In this document: in pieces, positions 9,601 to 17,504 of the stretch
Layout of the letters: each line of letters opens with the position of its first letter
Numbering within the stretch: position 1 is the stretch's first letter
Origin: an uncultured Acetobacteroides sp.
Lineage (GTDB): Bacteria; Bacteroidota; Bacteroidia; Bacteroidales; ZOR0009
Assembly: GCF_963678165.1 (NCBI RefSeq)
Contig: NZ_OY782755.1
Location: forward strand, 868,001 to 932,000
Direction of reading: 5' to 3'
DNA length: 64,000 nucleotides
Position numbers and translations under genes: made by a program
The notes under the pieces: generated by a model
Told to the model about the DNA's origin: nothing
Database searches by the model: none
What the model saw: only the letters and a program-made list of their open reading frames with translations

Positions 9601-11362
9601 ATCGCCAGTCTCCAATATTTCAGCAGAGGGCTGCAAACTGCATTTTCGTTTAGGCGATGCTGCTGCAATATCATCCTACAAGGTAAAGGTAATCTGTAGC
9701 GTAAATGGGCAAGCAGAATCAGATTCCGCTAACATTCATATCCGATCGGGATTAGAGTTGGGCGATGTTACCATTTCGGAGATCATGTCCGATCCTTCTC
9801 CTTCTGTAGGATTGCCCGAAGTGGAATACCTTGAGCTGTACAATCGCGTTGCCGATACGCTGCGTATCGATGGTTGGACGATTCGGGTTAATGGTAAAAC
9901 GTGGCGATGCAACCATGCAAAGATAAATCCCTGCGGGTATCTTGCTATTTCTTCTACAAGTGGGGCTGCTGCTCTTGGCGCTTACTGCAATGCTGCCAGC
10001 GTCACCTATTTTGATGGACTGCCCAACGAAAAGGCTGATATTGCCATCATCAATTCACGGGGGAAGGTTATTGCTACATCAAGTTATAGCGGCGATTATC
10101 TTACAAAGGAAGGAATTCAAGGAGGTGTATCCCTCGAAAAGATTGATGTTGCCAGTATGGCAGAATGCCGAGAGAATTGGGTAGCCTCAAAGGATACACG
10201 GGGAGGTACTCCTGGCGCCGCAAATTCGGTCTCTGGAGAAATTGCAGATACGGCACCTCCTGAAGTAGAGAAGGTAACCATCGAAGGGGTAAATGTCGTG
10301 AGCCTTACCTTTAATGAGCCTGTTGTAGTAGGCGAACATTTCGCCATTCAGCTAGGAGATCGGTACGAAAAGGCTACATTCAGGCATAGTCCAGAGGCAC
10401 CTCGGACGATTGTGATTACCCTGTTGAACGATTTGGAGCCGAATGTTTGTCAATTGCTTATGCTATCCGATGTTGTAGACTATTCGGGCAACACTTTTGC
10501 CTCGGAGATTCAGGTGGCGCTATGTCAGCCTCCCGTTAAGGGCGATCTAATCATTAACGAGGTGCTCTTTAATCCCGAAGGAGAATGCTCCGATTACGTT
10601 GAACTAGTAAATGCTTCTTCTAACCCTATCGATCTAGGCGAAGTCGTTCTTTGCCGAAGGAATGCAGCAGGAAAACTGGAGGAGGTTAAGCGGATTGCCG
10701 AGGCTTCGTACATTCTTCCATCGCAAGGATATGTGCTGCTTTGCTCCACTCCCGAAATTGTTGCGTTAAAGTATCCGCGAAGTAATCCAAAGTGCTTTAA
10801 AAAGCTTCTATCCATGCCGTCCTATCCTAATGAAGGGGGAGTGGTGGTGGTTGCCGATACGGCGTTAAGCGTTATCGACGAATTTGCCTACTCCGAAAAG
10901 ATGCATTTTAAAATGCTTCCCACATTCGATGGCGTAAGCCTCGAGCGGATCAGCCTTTCGGAGCCGAAGTGGCAGTCGGCATCAAAGGAGTCGGGCTACG
11001 GAACACCTGGCGTTGAGAACTCGCAGCTGCTAACGTTCAGAAATACCGAGCATATTTTAAATCTGTCGTCAACAGTAATATCTCCCGATGGCGATGGAGT
11101 GAATGACTACCTCGCCGCATCGTATCTCCTGGCATCTGCCGGAACTGTGGCGGATGTCGATATCTTTACAGGCGAAGGCGTGCCGGTAAAGAAGCTCTGC
11201 CGCAACGAGCTGCTCGGAACTTCCGGGACAATCGTATGGGATGGCATCGCCGATAGCGGTGTTCGAGCATCGCGGGGAATCTATATTATGGTTACGAAGC
11301 TGGTTTATGCCGATGGACGCTGCAGCGAGGCACGGCAAGTTTTCTCGGTGGCCTATCGTTAG
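6662..11362 (+). CDS. Very large secreted lamin-tail-domain protein
   Basis: A 1566-residue exported protein. Residues 1-20 form a signal peptide (FLLLALLGCIPFSSFSQ). Next is a lectin-like region beginning FNDDFSKNSLEGW (to about 215), then long beta-rich segments. A first lamin-tail domain starts near 1030 (VTISEIMSDPSPSVGLPEVEYLELYN), an Ig-like segment lies near 1200-1290, a second lamin-tail domain near 1291 (LIINEVLFNPEGECSDYVEL), and a C-terminal FlgD/CHU_C-like Ig domain from about 1466 (ISPDGDGVND ... WDGIADSGV). Such C-termini are found on Bacteroidota cell-surface and secreted proteins, often with type IX secretion, but a classical sorting motif is not certain. Substrate unknown. 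Contains many serine, alanine and valine residues and no catalytic motif I recognise. Confidence 0.85.
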   Translation: MGCRFLLLALLGCIPFSSFSQFNDDFSKNSLEGWIQSPSNRWSTTLDNINLVLHHSYDNSSSGRDYITSKVTVSSYENGKLTWRFRVKHGYSPSASNGWAFILASDADAAQLNASSPSRALVVGVNLSGSDDLLKIWEQTTSSAGSKSVKLIAVTTLNWETSIGASMYGYVEVVRNANGEWNVGYSKVSFEDITRLAAFTYTSTIPIGNLGVVYWYTTTADQKLWVDDVSLSYTGTNVVDKKPDFSNDTTSVISGVAVETLEATVKNALPESGVAIASFSLSDSSGDKLLTTVKSFDLAITSSKVDATKVIAGATLRVGDERKSCRIAQLAKDFLRIEVFDGALKVNEGCSADVSLGLYFKPEEFTDLGSLSFTLKGVFADSAGSIFSTFRPIHVNTLKFLVHADTLIFSKVPSAVKPNTLFDVTVKACDSFGNTDADYEGSCHLLIKGASIAPQNQKFSSGIAKFAGVRLSKSGEYSVDASSGDLKVTRKLIVADDDSYLKVSSAAIPAVAATSTSSFIDVLKFWVVDTGFSDTLCTRIAQLTLQAADSLGNLLSTRRVDSVKIFLNERLINFSGMSFTGGKVVLKFTDPLLVIPNRSQGEVTVKIRLSKQQQMIPFTLSVPTDGIAVSTGSSLISKTCSYPIRSSVIRYNVAAERILVAPHLILTTLDSPINLKCQISNREGGFVTSFAGKVSTEQVGFPKVQPILNHGAISIGPLRANRIGESSIRVVVNDSISHKALFCVVRQVDTLVSPSAIAAKMEGWQRQTLGGYIHSGGEGQSLLCYAIPPTVGARNTQWHLRFKLDNANFSSENYMRIVLLSDKMPHKDSSYNAVVLSYKKSGSKTLFHLENIVNGRVISRSDPLFTDRIDGKEAEAYLLKDADGRWSGDFYTNGYSCCHFENISMPFASVAGYSGVEYHCSSSNVGKMLVEAFDLVGSEQHLKILEGYYSSKGNAELTVNLPLSAGEGVKVTATDLQGSTSPVSNISAEGCKLHFRLGDAAAISSYKVKVICSVNGQAESDSANIHIRSGLELGDVTISEIMSDPSPSVGLPEVEYLELYNRVADTLRIDGWTIRVNGKTWRCNHAKINPCGYLAISSTSGAAALGAYCNAASVTYFDGLPNEKADIAIINSRGKVIATSSYSGDYLTKEGIQGGVSLEKIDVASMAECRENWVASKDTRGGTPGAANSVSGEIADTAPPEVEKVTIEGVNVVSLTFNEPVVVGEHFAIQLGDRYEKATFRHSPEAPRTIVITLLNDLEPNVCQLLMLSDVVDYSGNTFASEIQVALCQPPVKGDLIINEVLFNPEGECSDYVELVNASSNPIDLGEVVLCRRNAAGKLEEVKRIAEASYILPSQGYVLLCSTPEIVALKYPRSNPKCFKKLLSMPSYPNEGGVVVVADTALSVIDEFAYSEKMHFKMLPTFDGVSLERISLSEPKWQSASKESGYGTPGVENSQLLTFRNTEHILNLSSTVISPDGDGVNDYLAASYLLASAGTVADVDIFTGEGVPVKKLCRNELLGTSGTIVWDGIADSGVRASRGIYIMVTKLVYADGRCSEARQVFSVAYR

Positions 11363-11383
11363 TCAACTTTTTTGGCCATATTT

Positions 11384-12796
11384 ATGCTGGAATTACTCGA
11401 ACATCACAATAAAGATGAATTTATGAAGATCACGTGGGCTAAACAAAAGAATAGGCGAAAACTCGGTGAACGCATTAAGGCCGCCAACCAATTCTTATTC
11501 TCGGATATTTGGAAGATATCGCTTGCCCAGCATCCTAAGCAAAAAGGTAATCGGTGGATACAATCTCTTCGGATTGCCATGCTCGCCGTCAGAGGATTTA
11601 AGGAGGATAACGTGGCGATACGGGCTTCTGCGCTTTCCTTCTTCACCACCATTGCCATTGTGCCCATCTTTGCAATGTTCTTTGGTGTTGCCAAGGGGTT
11701 TAACCTCGACAAAAATCTGGATGCCTTCCTAAGAAGCAAGTTTGAGGGGCAGCAGGAGGTGCTAACCTGGATTATAAGCTTCTCCAACTCTCTTCTTGAG
11801 AAAACAATGGGGGGGCTTTTGGCGGGAATCGGATTTGTCGTTCTGCTTTGGTCGGTACTAAGGGTGTTCGCCAATATAGAGCTTTCGTTTAATGCCATTT
11901 GGCATCTCGAAAAGGGGCGAAACCTTACCCGTAAGTTCAGCGACTACTTTTCGCTGATCCTTGTCGTGCCTATCCTGCTTATTGCATCGAGTAGCGCCAA
12001 CGTCTTTTTGGCAACAACCCTGCATAGCATTGCCAAGCAGTACCAGCTTTTTGGATATGTTGCCCCCCTTTTCCTGTTTCTGCTAAAGCTGGTTCCGTAT
12101 CTTTTAGTTGGCATCCTGTTCACCATTATTTATGTGGTGATGCCCAACACCAAGGTCAACTTTAAGGCAGCTTTGATAGCGGGGATAATTGCCGGATCGG
12201 CGTTTGAACTGGTTCAGTGGGGGTATATCCACTTCCAGGTGGGGATGTCGCGCAACAACGCCATCTACGGCAGCTTTGCCGCGCTTCCGCTGTTCATGGT
12301 TTGGCAGCAAACCAGCTGGATTATTGTGCTGGTGGGGGCCGAAATCTCGTTTGCCATACAAAACGCGCATCTCTACGAGTACGAGTACGAAATTGAGAAT
12401 GTGAGCAACAACGATCGTAGAACGCTCTCGGTGCTGCTGATGTCGAAGATCGTAAGGCAGCACATCAACGGGGCAACACCTTACACCTGCGAGGAGCTTT
12501 CGGAGGAGCTGCAGATGCCGGTTCGAATGGTAAGGCTGCTGCTAGGCAACCTGGTTAAGGGGAACCTGTTGGTTGAGACGTATACCGATGATCCTAAGAG
12601 TAGGGGGTATGTTCCCGCCGTTTCGGACGATTCGATTACCATTTGTAGGATCTACGACATCCTCGATCACCTCGGGGTCGACGATGTTATCCAGCCCTCG
12701 GTTGAGGCGTATGCCCGAATCTGCTCCATTACCGATGAGATGGATCAAAAGATCATCAATAGCGATTTAAATGTTCGGGTGATGGATCTGAGCTAG
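11384..12796 (+). CDS. YihY/virulence factor BrkB family membrane protein with C-terminal winged-helix-like domain
   Basis: About 470 residues. The N-terminal two thirds is a YihY/BrkB domain with several membrane helices (for example FFTTIAIVPIFAMFFGVA, GLLAGIGFVVLLWSVL, LFLFLLKLVPYLLVGILF, AALIAGIIAGSAFEL). The family is often mislabelled ribonuclease BN; its function is unknown. From about 365 the chain becomes soluble and resembles a winged helix (CEELSEELQMPVRMVRLLLGNLVKGNLL). The start is uncertain: ATG at 11384, ATG at 11423 (MKITWAKQ) and TTG at 11372 share the frame. It follows the large secreted protein by about 20 bp and may be co-transcribed with it. Confidence 0.87.
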   Translation: MLELLEHHNKDEFMKITWAKQKNRRKLGERIKAANQFLFSDIWKISLAQHPKQKGNRWIQSLRIAMLAVRGFKEDNVAIRASALSFFTTIAIVPIFAMFFGVAKGFNLDKNLDAFLRSKFEGQQEVLTWIISFSNSLLEKTMGGLLAGIGFVVLLWSVLRVFANIELSFNAIWHLEKGRNLTRKFSDYFSLILVVPILLIASSSANVFLATTLHSIAKQYQLFGYVAPLFLFLLKLVPYLLVGILFTIIYVVMPNTKVNFKAALIAGIIAGSAFELVQWGYIHFQVGMSRNNAIYGSFAALPLFMVWQQTSWIIVLVGAEISFAIQNAHLYEYEYEIENVSNNDRRTLSVLLMSKIVRQHINGATPYTCEELSEELQMPVRMVRLLLGNLVKGNLLVETYTDDPKSRGYVPAVSDDSITICRIYDILDHLGVDDVIQPSVEAYARICSITDEMDQKIINSDLNVRVMDLS

Positions 12797-12811
12797 CCCT
12801 ACCCTAGGCAT

Positions 12812-12850
12812 AAAAAGCAAAAGCTACCTGACGGGTAGCTTTTGCTTTTT
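12812..12850. terminator. Strong bidirectional terminator after the YihY-family gene
   Basis: A 17-bp perfect stem, arms 12812-12828 and 12834-12850, with AAAAA and TTTTT at the ends and a 5-nt loop. It serves the + strand gene and also the convergent membrane-protein gene. Confidence 0.88.
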
Positions 12851-12937
12851 ATGGGGATCTTGGTTTTATGCCTGATGCCTTACGGGAAATTTTCTCCTTT
12901 CGATGCTCCGAGGCCCGCTTCTTACGAAGGAGTCGGC

Positions 12938-13336
12938 TTAACGGTTGTAGCTTTCCTGGCGATGTCTCTTCTCCCTAAAGTGGCTTGCAATAAAGAGGAT
13001 GCCTACAACAAATATCGGGAAGGTAATCATCATGATGATGCCAATACTCATGCTAACCGAGTGGTTTATGCCGTAGTTGTGCTGGTAGATCATGGGGCTT
13101 ACCGCAATGGCAGCAAGGGTAAAGATGATGCCGCCAACCAGCTCCCTCCTCCATGCGATGATGAGGAAGATTATCAGAAGGAACGTTGGCGTGAGGTTGA
13201 CAAAGAAGTGGGCAAGCTGCATCAAAACGATGTCGTTGGGCGAGAAGGCATCGAATGCAAATATGCTTATGAAGATAATGTCCAGAATGCAGATGATTCG
13301 TGGAATCCAGTGAAAATTCGAGATGGAATCTTTCAT
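12938..13336 (-). CDS. Small four-helix membrane protein of unknown function
   Basis: A 132-residue protein with four predicted membrane segments: IPRIICILDIIFISIFAF (about 11-28), FFVNLTPTFLLIIFLIIAW (about 42-60), LVGGIIFTLAAIAVSPMIY (about 65-83) and a last one around VSMSIGIIMMITFPIFVVGI. The C-terminus is basic (FREKRHRQE). I choose ATG 13336 (MKDSISNFHW); upstream in-frame starts to 13501 add a region without membrane or hydrophobic character. It resembles small DUF-type membrane proteins of Bacteroidota (possibly DUF7670), but I assign no function. Monocistronic. Confidence 0.7.
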   Translation of the reverse strand: MKDSISNFHWIPRIICILDIIFISIFAFDAFSPNDIVLMQLAHFFVNLTPTFLLIIFLIIAWRRELVGGIIFTLAAIAVSPMIYQHNYGINHSVSMSIGIIMMITFPIFVVGILFIASHFREKRHRQESYNR

Positions 13337-13699
13337 AGTATTCAGCTGTTTAGTGCAACCGTTGGCTAATAACGCGAGCATGCGTGGTTTTATTTCGCTA
13401 GCTGACATAAATGTAGCAATAAAACGCAATTGGGCGAAAGCGTTAATCGTTAAATGTGATTTTTTTTGATCGCGCATGCTGCCGGCACCTATTGTAGGCA
13501 TGCTGGCAAGGTGCTGATGACCTGCAAGTCGGAGGCTGTCATCCTGCCTATCCAGCGGAGATTGCCATCCAGCTAGGTAATCGACGAAACGGGCGAGCCT
13601 GCCCTGCCCCAGCTGCCACCCCCGCCGTTGCCTGCTACAGCCTCGAGGGGCAAGCGCTGTGGCTCTCGACTCTCCGTCTGAGCGACATTTTGGTTGTTG
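13337..13699. other. Gene-free stretch upstream of array B
   Basis: No credible reading frame. It holds the presumed promoter region of the - strand membrane-protein gene near 13340-13460, and a short duplicated GCATGCTG (13476 and 13498). From 13500 to 13690 the DNA is GC-rich with scattered stops and no clear period. I see no RNA gene in it. Confidence 0.5.
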
Positions 13700-13960
13700 G
13701 CACGTAGTAAAAGGTGCTGTGGATGCCTAAAACCGTACTTCCGAAGTAGTAAAAAGTACTTTCCAGGTAAGATGCCGTACATCGGGAGGTATATTTCTAC
13801 CTTCTCATTGCATAAATATTACATGGAAAGGTATTAAAATACATTCGTAGGTAATAAATATACCTTGGTTAGGTATATTTATACTTCCCAGAGGTATAAA
13901 TATACCATGTTAAGGTATAATAATACCTCGAGAGGTAAGATTTATTACTTGCCAGGTAAG
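13700..13960. repeat. Tandem array B, 21-bp palindromic unit, about 12 copies
   Basis: The half-site AGGTA begins at 13765, 13787, 13829, 13849, 13871, 13892, 13913, 13933 and 13954 (intervals 20-22, with one double interval over a decayed copy). Most copies continue through an AT-rich 6-8 bp centre to TACCT or TACTT, giving the imperfect palindrome AGGTAT-n-ATACCT. Older-looking copies with AGTA/TACT arms extend it upstream to about 13700 with the same spacing. Non-coding, downstream of the metallophosphoesterase gene and upstream of the small membrane-protein gene. Confidence 0.85.
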
Positions 13961-14130
13961 AGCGCGGCGGTTGAAGCTCTGGCTTTGATGTTTTTTCCTT
14001 CGGTTTTCTAGTTTCCAGCCGCAGCGTTGAGGTTGGCGACAACGGGCTCGACGCTTTTTGCTGCTCCGTCGAGGTTTCTAGGTACAAGCTGGTTGCTGGA
14101 AGGTAGAAAAAGGGGGTGGCCGAGCATCTC

Positions 14131-15300
14131 CTAGCGCTTGGCACCCGTAAAGGTGACGTCGATGACGATGATCTCTGGTCGGTTGCCGATTCTTACGGGC
14201 GGCCCCCACGAGCCGTAGCCGTTGGATACGATGATGCTGGTGTTCCCCTTCTTCAGGTAGCCGCTGCTTACTTCGAATATGGCTTTGGTGAGGTAGTTGA
14301 AGGGCCACAGCTGCCCGTGGTGGGTGTGCCCCGAGAGCTGGATGTCTACATTTGCCGCCGCAGCCTTGCCTAGCTCGAAGGGTTGGTGGTCGAGCAGGAT
14401 GATGGGCTTCGAGGTATCCACCTTGTCGAGCAGTTCGGCAACCTCCTTGCGCTTGTGTCCTGTTGTTCGGGCGCTTTCCCTGTCGTCGCGACCCGCGATG
14501 TAGAACGAGCCGTCGATAAGGGCAACGGAGTCGCGGAGCACCGTTATCCCGTGGTTCTTTAGGTACATCACGGCGGCTTCGGCTCCGCCAATGTACTCGT
14601 GGTTGCCGGTTATGGCGTAAACCCCATCCTTCGCAGCGAGCTGCTCCAGCTTTCGTCCGAGGTTGCGGCGGATCACCGGACCCAAATCCTCGTCGACAAT
14701 ATCGCCGGCAAATAGAACGATGTCGGGCTTCTGCTCGTTAATGAGCCTAACCAGCTTGCCCACCCTCCGCTGGGCGATAATGGTGCCCATGTGGATGTCG
14801 GAGGCGGCAACAATCCGTAGCTGCTTGCGGGGGCCTCCCTCTTTTGCGATGCTGATGTTGTAGTGGCTCACCCTGGTCCATACGGCATTGATATGCCCAA
14901 TAACGATGATAAGAAAAACAAGTGCTGCAGCTCCGCCCAAAGTCCATAGGCGAACGGAGGGGAGGTTGTCGCCAAAGGCTTTCGCCATCCACGGGTAGGC
15001 GACGTTGGATAGGCGGGCAATATCTACTAGTAGGACAATCAGAAAGAGGTAGAGCATGGCCGCCAGCCAAAACGAGCCAACCCAAACGACGGCATCCGTA
15101 ACGGGCGATGTCCAGTAGCGCTCGACGATTCGGCCTAGCGGGAAGCAGATAGCCAGCGCCCAGAAGATCCAAACAAAGGAGGTGCGTAGCTGCGTGCCTT
15201 TAGGGAGCGCCATCAGCCCATGCCTGTAGATGTAGAAGTTTACCAAAAAGTAGATGGTAAGTACAATGGAGAAGAAGATGAGGAATGCCGATGCTTTCAT
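14131..15300 (-). CDS. Membrane-anchored metallophosphoesterase
   Basis: Calcineurin-like phosphoesterase with an N-terminal membrane region of four predicted helices (residues 5-25, 38-58, 68-95 and 118-140 approximately) and a catalytic domain carrying the metal ligands in order: ASDIHMG, FAGDIVDED, ITGNHEY and GHTHHGQLWP. This order is diagnostic of the YaeI/YkoQ-type family, some of which act on lipid-linked phosphates; the substrate here is unknown. I take ATG 15300 (MKASAFLIFF), because the further upstream start at 15336 adds residues without conservation. About 389 residues. Monocistronic, followed on its 3' side by array B. Confidence 0.88.
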   Translation of the reverse strand: MKASAFLIFFSIVLTIYFLVNFYIYRHGLMALPKGTQLRTSFVWIFWALAICFPLGRIVERYWTSPVTDAVVWVGSFWLAAMLYLFLIVLLVDIARLSNVAYPWMAKAFGDNLPSVRLWTLGGAAALVFLIIVIGHINAVWTRVSHYNISIAKEGGPRKQLRIVAASDIHMGTIIAQRRVGKLVRLINEQKPDIVLFAGDIVDEDLGPVIRRNLGRKLEQLAAKDGVYAITGNHEYIGGAEAAVMYLKNHGITVLRDSVALIDGSFYIAGRDDRESARTTGHKRKEVAELLDKVDTSKPIILLDHQPFELGKAAAANVDIQLSGHTHHGQLWPFNYLTKAIFEVSSGYLKKGNTSIIVSNGYGSWGPPVRIGNRPEIIVIDVTFTGAKR

Positions 15301-15410
15301 GATGTGCAGCTTGTTTACTGGCGACAAATGTAGCAAATAGCCGATGAGAACCGCCTCGCGGAAATTACACTATGGCTTTAGGTCGAGAAGTTTATTTCTG
15401 GATGGTAAAG

Positions 15411-15439
15411 AAAAAAGGGTAGCCTTAGTGGGCTACCCT
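15411..15439 (-). terminator. Terminator of punA
   Basis: Arms AGGGTAGCC 15416-15424 and GGCTACCCT 15431-15439 with a 6-nt loop. On the - strand it is followed by six T. It lies just beyond the punA stop codon. Confidence 0.82.
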
Positions 15440-15459
15440 CGCTCTGTATCTAAAAGGGA

Positions 15460-16269
15460 TTAAATCCGCTCTAGTAGCTTGGTCATAATCTGGGTCATCT
15501 TTGCCTCAGCTTTTTTGCCAACTTCCTGAACCTCCTCGTGCGATACCTCTACAATCTTGCCGGGTACGCCTAAGTCGGTAATGATGGACATCGCAAACAC
15601 GGGAATGTCCATATGGCGGGCTACGATAACTTCTGGAACGGTCGACATGCCTACGGCATCGCCTCCGATGATGCGGAAGTACTGGTATTCCTTAGGAGTT
15701 TCAAAGGTTGGTCCGGTTGTTCCCACGTAGCACCCACGCATAACCCTAATGCCTAGCTCCTTTGCAATAGCATCAGCCTTGTCCATCAGCTCGTAGTCGT
15801 AGGGCTTGCTCATGTCGGGGAAACGAGGTCCTAGCTCGTTAATGTTTGATCCAATAAGTGGGTTAGGGAGCAGGTTGATGTGGTCGTTGATAATCATCAA
15901 CTCACCGATCTCGAATTCGGGATTCATTCCACCGCTGGCGTTCGAAACAAAAAGGGTTCTGATGCCAAGAAGCTTCATAACGCGAACTGGGAAGGTTACC
16001 TGGTTCATGTTATATCCCTCGTAGAAGTGGAAACGACCCTTCATTGCCACTACATTTTTGCCGCCAAGCTTGCCAAATATTAGCTTCCCAGAGTGTCCTT
16101 CCACGGTTGATATTGGGAAGTTGGGTATTTCGGTGTATTCGAGTTCTTTCTCTACTTCAATTTTGGTTGCTAATCCACCTAATCCAGTACCTAAGATGAT
16201 ACCTACCTCTGGCTCATTTTGAATTCGTTGTTTTATGAATTCTGCCGTAGCTTGAATTTTCTCTAACAT
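15460..16269 (-). CDS. punA: Purine nucleoside phosphorylase
   Basis: Cleaves purine ribonucleosides with phosphate to base and ribose 1-phosphate in purine salvage. Trimeric-type PNP motifs are present: GIILGTGLGGLA (phosphate loop), EGHSGKLIFG, KGRFHFYEGY, SNASGGMN, and GDAVGMSTVPEV near the ribose site. 269 residues is the expected size. The start ATG at 16269 lies 56 bp inside the 3' end of lpxK, in another frame, so the pair is translated from one message with overlapping coding sequence. Other purine salvage genes in the window (hpt, upp) are separate. Confidence 0.95.
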   Translation of the reverse strand: MLEKIQATAEFIKQRIQNEPEVGIILGTGLGGLATKIEVEKELEYTEIPNFPISTVEGHSGKLIFGKLGGKNVVAMKGRFHFYEGYNMNQVTFPVRVMKLLGIRTLFVSNASGGMNPEFEIGELMIINDHINLLPNPLIGSNINELGPRFPDMSKPYDYELMDKADAIAKELGIRVMRGCYVGTTGPTFETPKEYQYFRIIGGDAVGMSTVPEVIVARHMDIPVFAMSIITDLGVPGKIVEVSHEEVQEVGKKAEAKMTQIMTKLLERI

Positions 16270-17305
16270 ACCTTACTATTTTGTTGAGTAAAACATTATC
16301 GGTACTATCCGACAATTTTGCTTTAATCGGCACAAAATACAAATAATTTTTGACTTCTTCGGGCAGGTCTAGATCCAGAAGGCGCTTGGCATCCTTTTCG
16401 GTGGTTATCAGGTTTGCCTGCTGATCGTACTTTTTGAATGTACTTACAATAAGGTTGATGTCTTTCGGGGTGAAGTTGTGGTGGTCGGGGAATATTAGCG
16501 GTTGTACGGTTGTGCCCGCCGATTCCACATGGTTTACAAAGGGTTTTGGGGCCGCAATTCCTGCAATTACGATGGTGTTTTCGCTCGTTTTGTAGGGCGC
16601 CGCAGCTGCGAATAGCGGTTTGGGTAGGTCGTAGTCAATATGCGAGAAGAGGAGCGTCTGGTAAGGGTAAAGCTGCAGCTTCTTCGTCAGAATTCGCTTG
16701 TCCATCGGCGACAGAGTTGGCGGACATTTGGTGATGATGACCACGTTTGCTCTGTGAATTTGGTCGTAGGAGTCGCGTAGATTCCCGATGGGCAGCATGG
16801 TGTCCTCCCAAGCGGGTCGGTTGAAGTCGATGAGGATGATGTTTAGCCCTGCTGATATTTTTCTATGCTGAAAGGCATCGTCGAGTAGGATGATGTCAAC
16901 ATCGGGGTATGCTTCGGTGATTTGGGAAACACCTTCAACGCGATTGGCATTTACGAATACGGGGATGGATGGGAATTTTTGCTTGATCTGAAGCGGCTCG
17001 TCGCCTACTTTTGATGAGTTATCTGTCGAGAGTACCTCGCAGCTTCCCTTATGCTTCCGCTTGTAGCCACGTGAAAGAACGGCAAGCTTATAATCTTTGG
17101 AAAGAAGTTCGATGAGCAGCTCAATATGTGGAGTCTTTCCTGTTCCTCCGACGGTAAGGTTTCCTACGCAGATGGTAGGTGTCGAAGGTGCGTGACTTTT
17201 TAGAATCTTAGTGTTGTAAAGGATGTGGCGTCCTTTAACTACTAAATAGAACAACCCTGCAAGCGGTGATAGAAGTACCTTTCCTAAGCCTTTATCTCTT
17301 TCCAC
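16214..17305 (-). CDS. lpxK: Tetraacyldisaccharide 4'-kinase
   Basis: Phosphorylates the lipid A disaccharide at the 4' position at the inner face of the cytoplasmic membrane. An N-terminal hydrophobic segment (PLAGLFYLVVKGRHILYN) is followed by the P-loop variant CVGNLTVGGTGKTPH and the family stretch LSRGYKRKHKG, then DDAFQHRKI. 363 residues is normal. Its last 56 bp overlap the punA coding sequence. It lies downstream of sppA on the same strand, with a terminator between. Its presence indicates a lipid A-bearing outer membrane. Confidence 0.93.
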   Translation of the reverse strand: MERDKGLGKVLLSPLAGLFYLVVKGRHILYNTKILKSHAPSTPTICVGNLTVGGTGKTPHIELLIELLSKDYKLAVLSRGYKRKHKGSCEVLSTDNSSKVGDEPLQIKQKFPSIPVFVNANRVEGVSQITEAYPDVDIILLDDAFQHRKISAGLNIILIDFNRPAWEDTMLPIGNLRDSYDQIHRANVVIITKCPPTLSPMDKRILTKKLQLYPYQTLLFSHIDYDLPKPLFAAAAPYKTSENTIVIAGIAAPKPFVNHVESAGTTVQPLIFPDHHNFTPKDINLIVSTFKKYDQQANLITTEKDAKRLLDLDLPEEVKNYLYFVPIKAKLSDSTDNVLLNKIVRYVRENSSYGRIHKTTNSK

Positions 17306-17383
17306 AATTCAGTTTTTTTTCAAATGTATCAAATATACTTGGGGAAAGGGAAATGTCATTTAGGTCTTGATAGACTTCACAAT

Positions 17384-17421
17384 AAAAAAACACCCACCAG
17401 GTTAATACCAGTGGGCGTTTT
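17384..17421 (-). terminator. Terminator of sppA
   Basis: AAAACACCCAC / GTGGGCGTTTT with one G-U pair. On the - strand it ends in a run of seven T, at the 3' side of sppA. Confidence 0.8.
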
Positions 17422-17504
17422 ATATCAATTGTTTATTGACGATTTAGTTTGAAATGCCGCCGTTTAACGGTATTGTGCATTTAGCAATGTTTAATTATTG
17501 GTGT

